In this document: positions 26,550 through 39,500 of the stretch, piece by piece
Position numbering within the stretch: the first letter of the stretch is position 1
Layout of the letters: each line of letters opens with the position of its first letter
NCBI GenBank assembly: GCA_030272155.1
Contig: CP126194.1
Location: forward strand, 2,099,501 to 2,163,500
Length of the DNA: 64,000 nt
Direction: 5' to 3'
Source: Tetradesmus obliquus
Lineage: Eukaryota; Chlorophyta; Chlorophyceae; Sphaeropleales; Scenedesmaceae
The notes under the pieces: model-generated
Databases searched by the model: none
What the model was told of the DNA's origin: nothing
The model's input: the letters and a program-made list of their open reading frames with translations, nothing else
Made by a program: the position numbers and the translations under genes

Positions 26550-29500
26550 ATGGCGTCAGATGCTACACACGATCCGCTCTCCATAGCATATTACTGCACT
26601 GGTCATGGCCTAGGTCACGCAACTCGCTCCATTGAGGTGTGCAAGCACCTAGTGGAGCGGGGCCACAGGTGAGAGCAGCACAGCAGCGGAAGCAGCAGCA
26701 TCAGCAGCAGCAGCAGCATGTAGGCGTGACTCGCAGTGCCAGCTACACAGGTCCTGCTGAACTTGTCACCGTAGTGTGCATATGTTTATAATAATATCCA
26801 TATTGCAAGAAGCTCCAACACTTCTGTATAGTATTGCCTGGATGCCAGATGCAGTGCAGTTGGGGCTGGGTCGCTCATACTGCTGCTTGTGGATTGCACA
26901 CGGCGCAAGCCATGCCTTGAAGAACACCTCAAAGCCATGCCTTGAAGAACACCTCAAAGCCCAGGACACTACATGCTGACACGCATGCACACCCGCCGCC
27001 TTCACACCGTTACATTCACACTGCATGTCTCTGCCTCGTCTGCAGCGTCACAGTCATCACAGCAGCACCAGCGCGCGTCTTCCTGCGAGAGGTGCCCTCT
27101 GCACGCTTCCTACTGCGCAAGGCAGTACTCGATGCAGGCTCCAAGCAGCTGGACCCCTTCACAGTAGATGTCAAGGGCTCCCTAGAGGACTACTACAACA
27201 CAGCAGTAGTGCGGCGAGATGAGATGCTTGCAGCAGAAGTGCAGTGGCTGCAGAGCAACAACTTTGACCTGGTGGTGTCAGATGTGGTGCCACTGGCATG
27301 CACAGCAGCAGCAATGGCGGGCGTGCCGGCAGTGTGCGTGAGCAACTTCAGCTGGGGTGAGTGACAAGCAGCAGCAGCAGCAGCAGCTGCAGTGTAAATG
27401 GAAACATAGTTTCGATTTAGATGCCACGATACAGGCAGCGATGTTGCAATGATTGCTGACACAGTTGGACTTCGAGCAGCATGGTGCGTAATTCCTGCAG
27501 CCGTGGGTAAACTTAAGTGGAGCAGAGCAGCAGTACGGTTGGTTCCCCTGCCCTGTCATTCAGCAGTGCTGTGGCAGCCAAGCACTTGCAGGCATGACAG
27601 CAGGCAGCAGGCTGCAGCCGACACTGCTGGCAGTGCTGGCAGTACAAAGCAGTCAGACATCTGTGTATCGTGTGCTCCTTTGCCTGCATAAGCTGAACTC
27701 GCATGCGTGGCTGTCACTACTGGTACCACTGCTCCATTGCCGCCGTGCTGCTGCTGCTGCTGCTGTTGCTGCTGCAGACTTTATTTACTCCGAGTACCTC
27801 ACCACGCAGCGCCGCACAGAGTTCAAGCGCCTGGTGTGGCAGATCGCGCAGGACTACTCCAACGCCGCGCTGCTGCTGCGCCTGCCTGGCTATGTGCCCA
27901 TGCCTGCATTCACTGCCATTGAAGATGTGCCTCTAGTTGTGCGGCACGCGCGCAAGTTTCCTGCACAGGTGCGCTGCTGGCACCGCGGGCTTGATTTGGT
28001 TCATTTTGCTGCAAGCCAGGCAGGAAGTTCAGTTGTGTGGACTGATGGCGCGCCCTAGCCGGCGATGCTCAGCTGGCATCTGCACAGTTGCAAACAGCAA
28101 ATATAACAGTGTACATGCGCCACAGTGCGCATGCACCATGCCCATGCCTGCATTTACTGCCATTGAAGATGTGCGGCTGGTGGTGTGGCACGGACTCAAA
28201 GGTTTCTGCACAGGTGCGCTGCAGGGTGCACTAATCTCTTGTGCCGACTCCACGCTATAAGCATTTTTCACTGAAATCAACCCATCCACAACATATGAAC
28301 TTCCTGCTAGCTATTTAACCAGTGCCAGCGAGGAGCTGAGCCTGCTTTTGGTTGGGGCTGCTGCTCCTATGTGGGTGGAAACTGATGTACTGTGCTGCCA
28401 TGCAAATCTGTGCAACGTGCTGCAATGCGATCTACACAAACAGGTGCGTGAGGAGCTGGGCCTGCCACTCGATGCCAAGCTGGCAGTGCTCATCCACGGA
28501 GGTCACAAGGCTGATGTACCGACTCACTTCCTTTTGCTGTCTCAGACATAAAACCACCCGTCCCAACAAAACATGCCTGCCAAGCTATATCTGTGCCTGA
28601 AACCAATGGCTCCTCATCCTACGCCTCTTGTTCGTAGGTGCGTGAGGAGTTGGGCCTGCCACTTGATGCCAAGCTGGCCGTGCTCATCCACGGAGGCCAC
28701 AAGGCCGAACTACGGGTAACAGAGGACTTCCTGCCCCCTGGCTGGGTGTGCGTGGCCTGCAACGGCGGCCGGCCACTGTCCCCAGATACGCCGCTGCCAC
28801 TAAATTTCAGGCTGGCGCCGGCTGATGTGTATACGCCGGATTTGGTGGCGGCCTGTGATTGCGTCATCGGCAAGATTGGATACGGGTGCGTGGGCAGGCA
28901 GGAGGCTTGCTGGCTGCAGGATGTTGCTTTTCAGCAGCAGCAGCAGCAGTGGCAGCTGCAGCGGTGCAGACAAGTATTGTTCATTATTGCTGACGTGTAC
29001 AAGCCGGACCTGGTGGCGGCTTGTGACTGCATGATCGATAAGGTTACAAAACGGGTGGGTTGCCAGATACGGGCTGGCTACAAAGCGTTGGCATGCAGAT
29101 GCAGCTGCAGTGACGCCGCCCTCCCTTGCTGCAGCACACTGCACGCTGGTGCCCATATCTCCTGCAGTCTTCCGTTCAGAATCACCACAAGCACCGCTTC
29201 CAATTGATATGTGCTTACGCACGTTTTCCTGTCGCAGCACGGTGAGTGAGGTGCTGGCGCACGGCGTGCCGCTGGTCTTTGTGCGCCGCGACTTCTTCAA
29301 CGAGGAGCCCTTCCTGCGCAAGATGCTGGAGCTGCACGGCGCGGCTGTGGAGATGAAGCGGCGCGACTTTTTGGAGGGGCACTGGGGGCCCTACCTGCAG
29401 CGCGCCTGCAGCCTGAATGTTCGTTACAAGTAAGCAACAGTTTTGCAGTGTTTGTTTGTTAGTTTAGGGTGAATGAGATCCCCATTCACCAATTTGCTGT

Positions 29501-32500
29501 GTTCTTGTACGTTTTTGATTGAGCGTGGAGCAGCGGGGTCTCCTAGAAGGGCACTGGGGGCCCTACCTGCAGCGCGCATGCAGCCTCAATGTGCGCTACA
29601 CGTGAGTTATGGATGTAGAGTATGAGAGTTTGGCTTGTATCAGAGTTTTTTTTTTAGCGAGCAATTGCATGCGGGCCTAGGCGGTGTCTCTGCCTGCATC
29701 TGCAGTTCTGCTGGCAGTTCAGCCAGCTGGGCATTCCTAGCTCTTTGGCGCTCTGCAACATGTATCTGCATGTTATGCAGTCAATCAACCCCGTTTTTTT
29801 TGTGAAGATGACATTTAATGCCGTACTTTGCTTCTGCTTTACCCATGCAGTGAGCCCACCAATGGAGCCGAGGTGGTGGCTGCACGGCTGGAGCAGGTAG
29901 CCCGTGGTGACGCAGCAACAGCACCCAAGCCCAACCCCATGACGCGGCTGCGCGACACGGTTGTGTTTGGCTACCTGATGGCAACACCCAAGCACGGCCG
30001 CGTGGACGTGCCGGACTGGTAGGTGGTGGATTGTACTGTAATTGTTGCAGTGATGATGGGTTGCGTTGATGGCTTGCTGCGTGTCCAGGCTGCATATTGC
30101 ATGGGGTCAAGCACCGCAGCAGCAGATCCGGCCTTAGCGCTTTGGCTACTCGCAAGATGCAGCTGCAGCAGCTTTGTGCTCTGCGGCGCTGTTTATCTGC
30201 CAAAAGCTGGTTCCTTGTGGCAGCTGCTGGACTGCTGCTGCTGCTGCTGCCGCCGCTGCTGCTGCAGGTATGTGAATGGTGCCGACCCCAATCGCCGCCT
30301 GGGTAGCTTCCGCAACCTAGCTGACGTGGCTGGCAGCACACCTGGTGCCAGCCTGGACCCGCTGCTGAAGGACTGGCGCGTGATTGAAGGTGACAATGGT
30401 GCATCATTGAATGCTTCAACTAGGATGTATTTGGGAGTGTTCATGGTTGGTGGTTGAGGATTACGGACTGGACTCGAGTCGCGCTGTTGGGTTGAAGGCG
30501 ACAGCATGCAGAGCATTTTGGTCATGTGCATGCCTGTCAGGTGTGTCAATGTGTGCAAGACCTGGCTGACGTGGCAAGCAGTGTGTCAGGTGTCAGCCTG
30601 GACCCTCCTGCTGAAGGACTGGCGCGTGATTGAAGGTGAATATGTTATTACTTACAGCAACACAAGCTGCAAGCTGCACATGACAACCTCAATAGTTGGC
30701 AGTTCCATGCTGCAGATGCGGCTTGAGGCGTTGAAGGTTTGCTCGAAAGCGGCAGCATGCACAGCATTGGTGTCACATCAAGCTGTGTTAGGTGACGATG
30801 TATGCTGAGCAGCGCACCCCCTCCTGCATGCCATGTTTACTGCTGCCTCTGCAGGTGACAGCAGGGTGCTGCCGCACATGCCAGACACAGTGGCTTTCCT
30901 GCAGCTGCTGCGGCAGCTGGACAGCCCACACGCAGAGGAGCAGCGAGGCAGCGGCGGCGGCAGCGACAGCAGCAGCACCGCTGGAGCAGCTGCTGCTGAT
31001 GGAGCGGAGGCTGCTGCTGAAATGGAGCTGCCTGAGTTTAGGGCAGCACGGGGCCTGTTCAGGTAGGCTGTGGTTGCATTGGGACCTGGCTGCTGCGGCA
31101 GGCGAGTCATCTGAGCTGTGGCTGCGGTGGCGCTGCCTGCTTGCTGGTCCTTCATGTGATGCACCCTCGGCTGTGATAAGTATCTTGGCAAGAGCCACGT
31201 GACTGGCGCTGTCATGCTTGAAGTTTACCGCGGCCAACCAGGAGTTTGTTTTGGCTCAATTTACACCTTCTTGCCACAGGTGGGATGATGAGCTGGTGGT
31301 GACGCGTGCCCCAGGCCGCCTTGACGTGATGGGCGGCATCGCTGACTACAGCGGCAGCCTGGTGCTGCAGATGCCCATCGCTGAGGCCTGCCACGTGGCG
31401 CTGCAGCGGCACCCACTGGCCAAGCAGCAGGTCTGGAAGCACATCAAGGTGCGGGTTTTTAATGTGTTTGTTGCTATTGAGGAGGTGGCAGTGCTGCATG
31501 ATAACAAGTTGAGGGCGACAGTCGTGCGCAGAGCGTGCTGCATGCCCTGGTTGCACACTTGCATAGCAGTGCATCCCTGCTTGCTGTTTCACCTGCCGTT
31601 TCGGAGGCAGCTGCAGGCGCGCCACGGCCTCATGGCTGATTCACACCTGCATAACACCACCTCCCTGCATATGGCTGTCGTACCAGCACCTGCTGTCACA
31701 GGCGCGCACCGGCCACACGCCTGCTATTATTGCTGCATAATACCGCCTCTCTGCATTGCCTGCTTCACTTGCCGTTTACCTGCTGCTGCAGGCGCGCCAC
31801 GACAAGCTGGGTGGCCCGCGGCCTGCGCTGCGTGTGGTGTCGCTGCACGCTGATGACACCAACCGCGCGCCCACCTTCGACATTGACCTGGACGACCTCT
31901 ACGAGCCTGACGGTGAGGATGCTTGGATTGGAGGTGGCTTTTTCTTGCGTACTTGCGTTGTCTTCTGGCTGGTCCTATTACATGATTCAGGACAAGACTT
32001 CTGCTTGGTGCGAGGTCTGGGTTGCACCCTGTACAAGCCAGAATGATGCATGCAGATTTGTCTGCGTGTGTGGTTGTGCATGCGTTGCTGCAGGCAGCCT
32101 TCGACTGCTGCTGTGTTTGCCATGTGCTGTGCGCGTGTGCGCGCACGCTTGCAGGCACTGTACTTCTCTGCGGCTTGTCACACACAGCTGTTTTGTTTGC
32201 CGTGTGCATGCGTGTCCCTCTGCAGGCAGCCCCATCCCCTACTCCTCGCTGCGCTCCTGTTGCAAGAAGGACCCTGCCAGCAGCTGGGGCTCATACAGGC
32301 AGCCCATCTGCAGGCAATCTCGCACTGCTGCTGCTGTTTGCTGGCTTCAAACTGCAGGCAGCCCCATCCCCCACTCGCTGCGCTCCTACTGCAAGAAAGA
32401 CCCTGCCATTAGGCAAGGCTCACAACAGGCAGACTAACACTGCTGCCGTGTTTGCGAATTGTGTGCCATCCATCTGCAGGCAGCCCCATCCCCTACTCCT

Positions 32501-33978
32501 CGCTGCGGGCCTACTGCAAGAAGGACCCCGCCAGCAGCTGGGGCGCCTACGTGGCGGGCTGCCTGCTGGTGCTGGCGAGGGAGAAGGGGGTGGCCTACCC
32601 TGATGGCATCAGCATACTGGTGGCCTCGGATGTGCCTGAGGGTGAGTCAGCAGCAGCGGCAGTAACAGCTGCAGTTATTGTGCTGCAGGGGACGCGAGGG
32701 GGTTCACCAGCTGAGATTGGCATTGGTCAGGTGATGTTGATAGATAGCATGCAGCAGAGATGCATGGTATGGGCTGCTGGGTGGTTTGGTGCAGTTGGCA
32801 TGTTGGGCTGCACGGGCAGCTGATGACATTCTGGAAAGGATGCATAGCCACAGCTGTTTTTTGGTGCAATGCCTGGCATAAACTGCTGTCACTGCTGCTG
32901 CTGCTGCTGCCGCCGCAGGCAAGGGTGTGTCGTCATCTGCCGCGCTGGAGGTGGCGGTCATGACGGCGCTGGCTGCTGCTCATGACTGCAGTCTGAGCAG
33001 CAGGGAGCTGGCCATACTGTGCCAGAAGGCTGAGGTGCGGCCCTGCCATTCCACACACCTGCATGTTGGTCAACATCCATCGCTGCGTCCCTTGCCAACC
33101 ATTATGGCCAGACTTGGCCGCTGGCTCATTGTTTTGCAATTTTGTTGGTCGGAGTATGTTGAAGTCTATGGCCGCCGCATGCTCTAACGCCTGCTGTGTG
33201 CCTGCATGTTAGCTTGCTTCCTAAGCCCTTGCTCAAGTGCCTTCAAGCCATCTGCAGAGCATGCTTGCATTGTGCAGTGTTGTCTGTTCAACCATGTACG
33301 TGCTGTTGCTTGCCTGCGCGCTGTGCAGAACCTGGTGGTCGGGGCCCCTTGTGGCGTGATGGACCAGCTCACCAGCAGCCTGGGCGATGCGGGGCAGCTG
33401 CTGGCGCTGCTGTGCCAGCCGGCTGAGGTGCAGGGCACCACACCTATCCCGCCACAGGTGTGTGGGTGACTTGTGCTGTGCTGTGTGTCACTTTCGACTG
33501 GGTGTGTGTACGGAGTGCAGCACAGTGCGCGTCAAAAGACCGGCTGCTGCTCGTGCAATGGCGCTGACTGAAGTGCAAATCCTGCACTGATGTGCTTAGC
33601 TTGTCTTGCATGCCAACTCTGGGGCCTGTCATCTGCGCACCTCTGTGCATGCTGATGCTGTTGTGCTGCGCCATGCGCTGCCAAATTCCCTGCGTATGCT
33701 TGTTCCGACCTTCTGTAACCCAGGTGCGGTTCTGGGGCATTGACAGCGGCATCCGCCACAGCAACGGCGGCAGCGATTACACCAGCGTGCGTGTGGGAAC
33801 CTTCATGGGCCTCAAGCTCATCAGCGAGGCAGCACGGCGCCTGCAGCGCAACAGCAGCAGCATGCACGACAGCAGCGGCAGCGGCAGCGGCAGGAACACC
33901 AGCAGCAACCCTGGCAGCAGCAGCGTAGCAGCAGCGCTGACTGCTGCTGTGTCTCCGCTGCACAAAGATGCGCACGTC

Positions 33979-34012
<34 letters not shown>

Positions 34013-35034
34013 GTGACAGCAACAGCGGCCGTGCCAGCATAGACAATTCGCGCTTAATGTGTGCCTTTGGCGGCTATCTGGCTAACATCAGCCCGAGTCA
34101 GTACAAAGAACTGTTTGAGTCTCAGCTGCCCAGCCATCTGCAGGGCAGTGACTTTTTGAACCTGTATGGCCCCCACCTGGACAGCGTCACCAGCATCGAT
34201 CTGAGTGTGAACTACGCGCTGCGCGAGCCAACTTCACACCCCATCCACGAGAACTTCCGGGTGAACAGCTTCAGGGCGCTGCTGGCAGCAGCAGATGCGC
34301 TGGGAGACGCAGCGACAGCAGCTGTGGTGGGTGGAGGGGGCGAGGCGAGGCAGCGGCATGGCAGTGTGGGGCAGGACTCCAGGCCAGGCTCTTCTTCTGG
34401 TGCTGAGCTACCACCAGCAGCAGCAGCAGCAGCAGCAGGTGCTGGAGTGTCACACGGAGGGCACAACGCTAGAAGCAGCATGGAGGATCTACTTGGTATG
34501 CAGCAGCTAGCGCTGGAGCATGCAGCAGCAACCACGCAGCAACAGCAGCATGCTCCTGGCAGCAGTGGAAACAGCTGGCCTGAGAGCAGCAGCAGCAGCA
34601 GCAGCAACGGAGCTCAGCAGCAGCAGCAGCAGCAGCGGCAGGTACGGCTGGTGCATGTAGATGAGCAGCCGCCAGCAGCACTTCTAGGTCCATTGGAGAC
34701 CCTGGGCGAGCTCATGTTCCAATCACACGCCAGCTACAGTGCATGCGGGCTCGGCAGCGACGGTACAAACCGCCTGGTCAACATTGTGCGAGAGCACATG
34801 CTTGATGCGCGCAAGGCGGGCCGTGCACCTGCACTGTATGGTGCAAAGATCACCGGAGGCGGCTGCGGAGGCACAGTGTGTGTGCTGGGGCTTGCAGGTA
34901 GTGCTGGTCAGGCTGCTGTGGATGCTGTGGTGAAGCAGTACCAGGCAGAGACCGGCTACACGCCGTTTGTGTTTGCGGGCAGCAGCGTGGGTGCCGCGCG
35001 CTTCGGGCACCTGCGGCTGATCCGGCGCAAGTAG
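26550..35034 (+). CDS. ARA1: L-arabinokinase (GT-B-like plus GHMP kinase)
   Basis: Fourteen exons: 26550-26668, 27046-27356, 27778-27968, 28638-28885, 29238-29429, 29851-30018, 30268-30389, 30855-31062, 31280-31448, 31792-31912, 32480-32641, 32919-33034, 33329-33457, 33724-35034; phases agree, 1188 residues (plant ARA1 is about 1040). It phosphorylates L-arabinose with ATP to L-arabinose 1-phosphate in cell-wall sugar salvage. The N-terminal half is glycosyltransferase-like ([49 protein letters not shown]). The C-terminal half is GHMP kinase: [16 protein letters not shown], the phosphate loop [17 protein letters not shown], and [15 protein letters not shown]. The last exon holds Q/S-rich insertions encoded by CAG tracts. 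Several introns contain degenerate copies of adjacent exon ends. Confidence 0.93.
28139..28209 (+). repeat. Exon echo: copy of ARA1 exon 3 3' end
   Basis: Bases from cccatgcctgcatttactgc through ctgcacag|gtgcgctg repeat the last 72 bases of exon 3 (27897-27968) and its 5' splice site, about 240 bases downstream, within intron 3. Coding potential is degraded (VVRHARKF has become VVWHGLKG with a length change) but the donor is kept. Confidence 0.8.
28444..28513 (+). repeat. Exon echo: copy of ARA1 exon 4 5' end
   Basis: gtgcgtgaggagctgggcct, continuing for 70 bases, copies the start of exon 4 (28638 onward) with its preceding AG, 194 bases upstream in intron 3. It encodes the same [20 protein letters not shown] peptide, so it could act as a competing acceptor; the following stop excludes a full exon. 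Confidence 0.85.
28985..29042 (+). repeat. Exon echo: copy of ARA1 exon 4 3' end
   Basis: The stretch encoding [18 protein letters not shown] repeats the exon 4 stretch [18 protein letters not shown] (about 28821-28874), about 165 bases downstream in intron 4. The substitutions are mostly synonymous or conservative. The splice site has changed to ag|gttaca. Confidence 0.8.
29545..29602 (+). repeat. Exon echo: copy of ARA1 exon 5 3' end
   Basis: gaagggcactgggggcccta, continuing through gcgctacac|gtgagt, copies the last part of exon 5 ([18 protein letters not shown]) with a strong donor, about 170 bases downstream in intron 5. Confidence 0.85.
30557..30635 (+). repeat. Exon echo: copy of ARA1 exon 7 3' end
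   Basis: The segment from acctggctgacgtggcaagc to gcgcgtgattgaag|gtgaat repeats exon 7's last 80 bases and its donor, about 245 bases downstream in intron 7. The final 29 bases (ctgctgaaggactggcgcgt and onward) are identical to the exon. Confidence 0.88.
32222..32412 (+). repeat. Two exon echoes of ARA1 exon 11 5' end
   Basis: Two copies, at about 32222-32300 and 32354-32412, of the acceptor and first 60-70 bases of exon 11 (ctgcaggcagccccatcccc, encoding [17 protein letters not shown]). Spacing between copies and to the true exon is about 126-132 bases, so this is a short tandem array with three AG acceptors. Two weaker echoes of exon 10's start (ctgcaggcgcgccacg) lie near 31611 and 31698 in intron 9. 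Confidence 0.85.
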
Positions 35035-35131
35035 GGCAGGGTGATTTAGAGCAGCAGATGTCGTGCATGAACCATCCTGCTCAGCATGCATGGCATGCAG
35101 AGCGAGAATGCCATTGTGCACCATGCGAGGA

Positions 35132-35158
35132 CACTCCGGCGCAAGTAGGGCAGGGTGT
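35132..35158 (+). repeat. Echo of the ARA1 stop-codon region
   Basis: tccggcgcaagtagggcagg plus gtg repeats the ARA1 C-terminal codons, stop codon and first 3' bases (35021 onward) about 110 bases downstream. It shows that the duplication habit is not limited to splice sites. Confidence 0.75.
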
Positions 35159-35783
35159 GTTGTGATGTGCACTGTTCGGCGTAGCACAGTGAGTGCACAG
35201 CTCATGGCTGAGTTGCTGACAAATTGCCAGTGAAACGTGTGTGGATTATTTTGGGGAGGTGCATCACTGTATATTATTGCACGACTGTGGGGCTGTGCAT
35301 GCATGGCTCTGGCCTGGCAGCTTTGCAGCAGTGATGCATGCGTCCATCGCACGGTGCATGCACAGCAAGAGAAGCACGAGTGCCAGTCCTTGAATGTGCA
35401 GTCGGCTGGTCAGCTTGCTTGTTGAGCAGGCCTGACATGCAGCCGAGCTGCGCCTGCAGCATCTGCTTTTGATGGTGCAGTGTGGACAGGACTCAGCTCT
35501 CTCCCACTGCTCTCCATGCACTACAAAGGCTTTGGGAGATGTCAGTGAGGCAGTCATGATTAGGTACAGTGGAGCCGGATACCATTGATGATGTTGGAAA
35601 GAGCAAGAGTGAGTGGTGAGCCGCCACAGTGGAGCAGTGGGGACGACGGGACAGGATTCCTTGGTGAGGGTAGTGGTGAGCTGCTGGAAAAAACAGTGGG
35701 CGCGGCCGGGTTCGAAACGTGAGCTGCCAAATCAGCGTTCATATACCTGTCATCAGCTGATGACTGCATCATCTGATGAGAAA

Positions 35784-35857
35784 GCCCTATTAGCTCAGTT
35801 GGTTAGAGCGTGGTGCTAATAACGCCAAGGTCATCCGTTCGAGCCGGGTATGGGGCA
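35784..35857 (+). tRNA. trnI-AAU: tRNA-Ile (anticodon AAT)
   Basis: A complete cloverleaf can be folded. Acceptor GCCCTAT pairs with ATGGGGC (one G-U); D-arm GCTC/GAGC with loop AGTTGGTTA; anticodon stem TGGTG/CGCCA with loop CTAATAA, so the anticodon is AAT; variable loop AGGTC; T-arm ATCCG-TTCGAGC-CGGGT; discriminator A. There is no intron. Box A (TAGCTCAGTTGG) and box B (GTTCGAGCC) promoters are present. It lies in the 1.5-kb gap between ARA1 and the ZIP transporter. The T-stem and acceptor differ from the common tRNA-Ile consensus but remain paired, so the gene may be functional. Confidence 0.88.
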
Positions 35858-36563
35858 GCATCGTTTTGCAACTTTGTGTCTCAGTTCAGTGAGAACTGTG
35901 CCCCGTCACTGCGTCAGGGAAGCATGGCAGCCAGCAGAGCTGATGCAAATGGACGGTGGTAGGCAGAGCCAGCATGCTTCCATAGAGACACTGCTGTAGC
36001 ATTCATTCTTCAATGTTTGATGGCTCAAATGCTTAGTGTGCAAACAAGAAACATCCATAACATTTGTTGAAGGGCCAATTTATGACCAGAACTTCACATC
36101 ACCAACCCGGGCCTATGGGAAGAGGAGACAGGGGGTGACCCATGTGGTGCCTGGTGCCACCGGTGGCCCACTGTCAGTTCATGTGCACCAGCAAGCAGCT
36201 GCTGCAGCAGCCTAGACTCACCTCCGTCTTAAGCTTGAAGCAGTAATTTTCATACATGCTACGATTATCTGCCCTGTGTCCATCGGTGGCGATCGTGAAC
36301 AGTGGGGGGTTACGTGAACTTTCGTAATCACTTCCAAGTGTGGGGTCCACACGCCGCGTCACGTAGCCCTACCGCAGCGGCGCATCACTGCCATGGCAAC
36401 GTCACGCTTGCAGAATCGTGCAAAACTAGTGGTTCGACGCTGTTTGTGATGAGAGCATCGGATGTGTGCGGCGGGACGATTATTGAGCGTGTGACTGCGA
36501 AACCGGTTTGACGAGGTTGCAAGGCGCTGTAGTCCTCCGTGGCCTTGCCAAAGCCTTGGTGAA
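35858..36563. other. Intergenic upstream of ZIP transporter
   Basis: About 700 bases without a supported gene, expected to hold the ZIP promoter. No repeats or structured elements stand out apart from the tRNA gene at its left edge. Confidence 0.5.
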
Positions 36564-39500
36564 ATGGACTCGGTAGCATGGGGATTCGTCTTGGCGATAA
36601 TTGCTGGATTGACGGCGCCGCTGGGCGCTTGTGTCTGCTGCTTCATGCAACGACAGCAGCACGAATGGCTTGCAGCTTCCATTTCGTTAGCAGCTGGAGT
36701 CATGGTGTTTGTCTCTCTCACAGAAGGTGACTGGATAGAGGGACAGAGCAGACCCTGCAGGGCTAAAGCCACCCCAATTTACAGTTGGAGGGCCCCAGTG
36801 CGCACTGCATGCAGGCAGCAGCTGACGATGTACTTGCTGCGCAATCGCAGTGTTGGGTGATGCGTTGACCGATCTGCAAAGTGGAGGTCTTTCCAGGACT
36901 GCCTCACATGCTGTGGCTTATGCTGTGAGTGGGTCCTCGCGGCGGCTATATTTGAATCACAGCATGCACAGCACACGCAGCAGACACGAGCACACTGCTC
37001 AGCATCGCTTCTGTGTATTGCACCCAAGTGCATACTGGAAACATCAGCCAGCCTTCACACATTTGCTTACATGAGTTGCTCCACGCAACGGCTTGCAAAG
37101 CAGCCTGTGCAAGCCACCACACTCCTTATCGCAAAGCATGCGCCGTTCTTGTGCTGTTGCTTGTCTTCTGCTCAGGCGTTCTTTGGAGGGGTGGTGCTGT
37201 GTGGCGTGCTTGACCTAATAACAGACTTGATCTTAGAGTGCGCAGCGCACCGCCGCCAGCGCAGACACAACAGCAGCGGCAGTGACAGCAGCGAAGCTAG
37301 CAGTGAAGCACCAGCCGTGGATGCAGAGGTTTCCTGCAAGCTGAAAGATGTGGATGCATGCCATCACCACCACGCTGCTGGCGCTGATAGCGTAGTAGAT
37401 GTGCTGAGCATCGCAGCAGGTGGCAGTGGGAGCACGGATGAGATCATTGTGGACGTCAGCTTGCAGGACGCTGCAGCAGCAATGAAGAGCAGCGATGAGC
37501 TGCAGCTGGCTCGCACCAGCTTGCTGATTGCTCTGGCGCTGGGCTTCCACAACCTCCCCGAGGGCCTGGCTACGTTTGTGGGGTGCGTGCTGTGCTGCAG
37601 CTGCTGCTAGTTGTTACTCTGGTTGCTGCTGTGCTGTGTATGTTGGTCTGCTTGCCATCCTGCAAGCAGCTGCTTTAGTACTGCTGGAAGCCAGGCGAAA
37701 CTGGCAGCAGCTGCGCACGGCAGAGTTTGCGGCAGCTTCAAGCAAAGTTTGAGCCTTGCCAACTTCCCAATCTCACATATCGCTGAACATGCTGCTGGCC
37801 TTCATGCCCTGCACACCACTGCCATGGCGCGAACAGTTGCGGCGCGCATGCTAAAGTTGATCTGCTGCATGCTTGCCTGCAGGTACATGTCATCGCCACA
37901 CCTGGGCATCACCATTGCCATTGCAATTGCAGTGCACAACTTGCCAGGTGACTGGCCAGCAGCACAGTGCTCTCATGCCAAAAAAACCATGGGCAGCAGA
38001 CATGCTACTAGCACAGGATGCTGTTCCTTTGCGCAGCATTGCATGCAGGTGCTCACAACAATACCAACGCTACATGCCTTTTACTTGTATCACCCAATGC
38101 CCAACTGCATGCTGCTCTTGGATGGTAGGAGGCGTGGAGGCGCCTGAGGTATCCTCAATTCCACACACGTCCCCTTCCCTAACTTACGCGGGTGTTAAGT
38201 GTGAACACACCACGCGTAGCTCATTCATTCCTTCATTCATGCTGCTCTTCTTGTGTTACTCGTTTATGGGTACAGCGGTACCACTGTATGCATGTCACCA
38301 CTGTCATTGCACTGCCCAGAAAGCTCACCAAGTCACACATGGTCCCTCCTGCTGCATTGCCTTTACCTGTCTGCAGAGGGCATCGCAGTGGGTGTGCCGG
38401 TCTACTTTGCAACGGGCAGCAGGGCCAAGGCCATCTGGTATGCTGCCATCAGCGGCATGGCTGAGCCTGTGGGGGCGCTCATTGGGCTGGCGGTGCACCT
38501 GTCAGGCGCCCTCAACCTGGTGGCAATGGGCATGTGAGCGGCGCTGGTGTTTGCAGTATGTGATAGGTAGCCTGGCGCTGCATGCACGGTGTTTGTGGCG
38601 GTCTACTGTGTTGTTGCTGTTGCGGGCTGGCGGCGCACCTGTCGGGCGCCCTGCACCTGGTGGCAATGGGCATGTGAGTGGCGACTGGCGCCTTTGTTGT
38701 AGGAAGCTTGGTGTTGCATGTACGTTGCTTGCCTGTCATTGGAATTGGTGCTGACTGCCATTTGGCTGGCGGTGCACCTGTCTGGCGCCCTCAACCTGGT
38801 GGCGATGGGCATGTGAGTGGCAGCTGGCGCCTATGTTCAAAAGACTGTGGTTATTGCATGCATGTTGTGTTCTGTGTTTGACGATGATGTTAGCGACGTT
38901 GAGCTGGATGTGCACCTGTCAGGTGCCCTCAACCTTGTGGCAATGGGCATGTGAGTGGCAGCTGGCGCCTATGTTTAAAGTAGCATTGAAATTGCATGCA
39001 TGTTGCTATGCGTGATTGGAGATGGCGTTGCTGACGTTGAGCTGGCGGTGCACCTGTCTGGCGCCCGCAACCTGGTGGCAATGGGCATGTGAGTGGCAGC
39101 TGGTGTCTTTGTTCTATGGTAATATGAAGCTTTGGCATCGCATGCATGTTGCTTGCTGTTGTTGGCGCTGTTGTTGCTGACGTTGGGCTGGCGGTGCACC
39201 TGTCTGGCGCCCGCAACCTGGTGGCAATGGGCATGTGAGTGGCAGCTGGCGTCTTTGTTCTATGGTACTATGAAGCTTTGGCATCGCATGCATGTTGCTT
39301 GCTGTTGTTGGCGCTGTTGTTGCTGACGTTGGGCTGGCGGTGCACCTGTCTGGCGCCCGCAACCTGGTGGCAATGGGCATGTGAGTGGCGGCTGGCGCCT
39401 TTGTTCTATGGTACTATGAAGCTTTGGCATCGCATGCATGTTGCTTGCTGTTGTTGGCGCTGTTGTTGCTGACGTTGGGCTGCCGGCGCACCTGTCTGGC

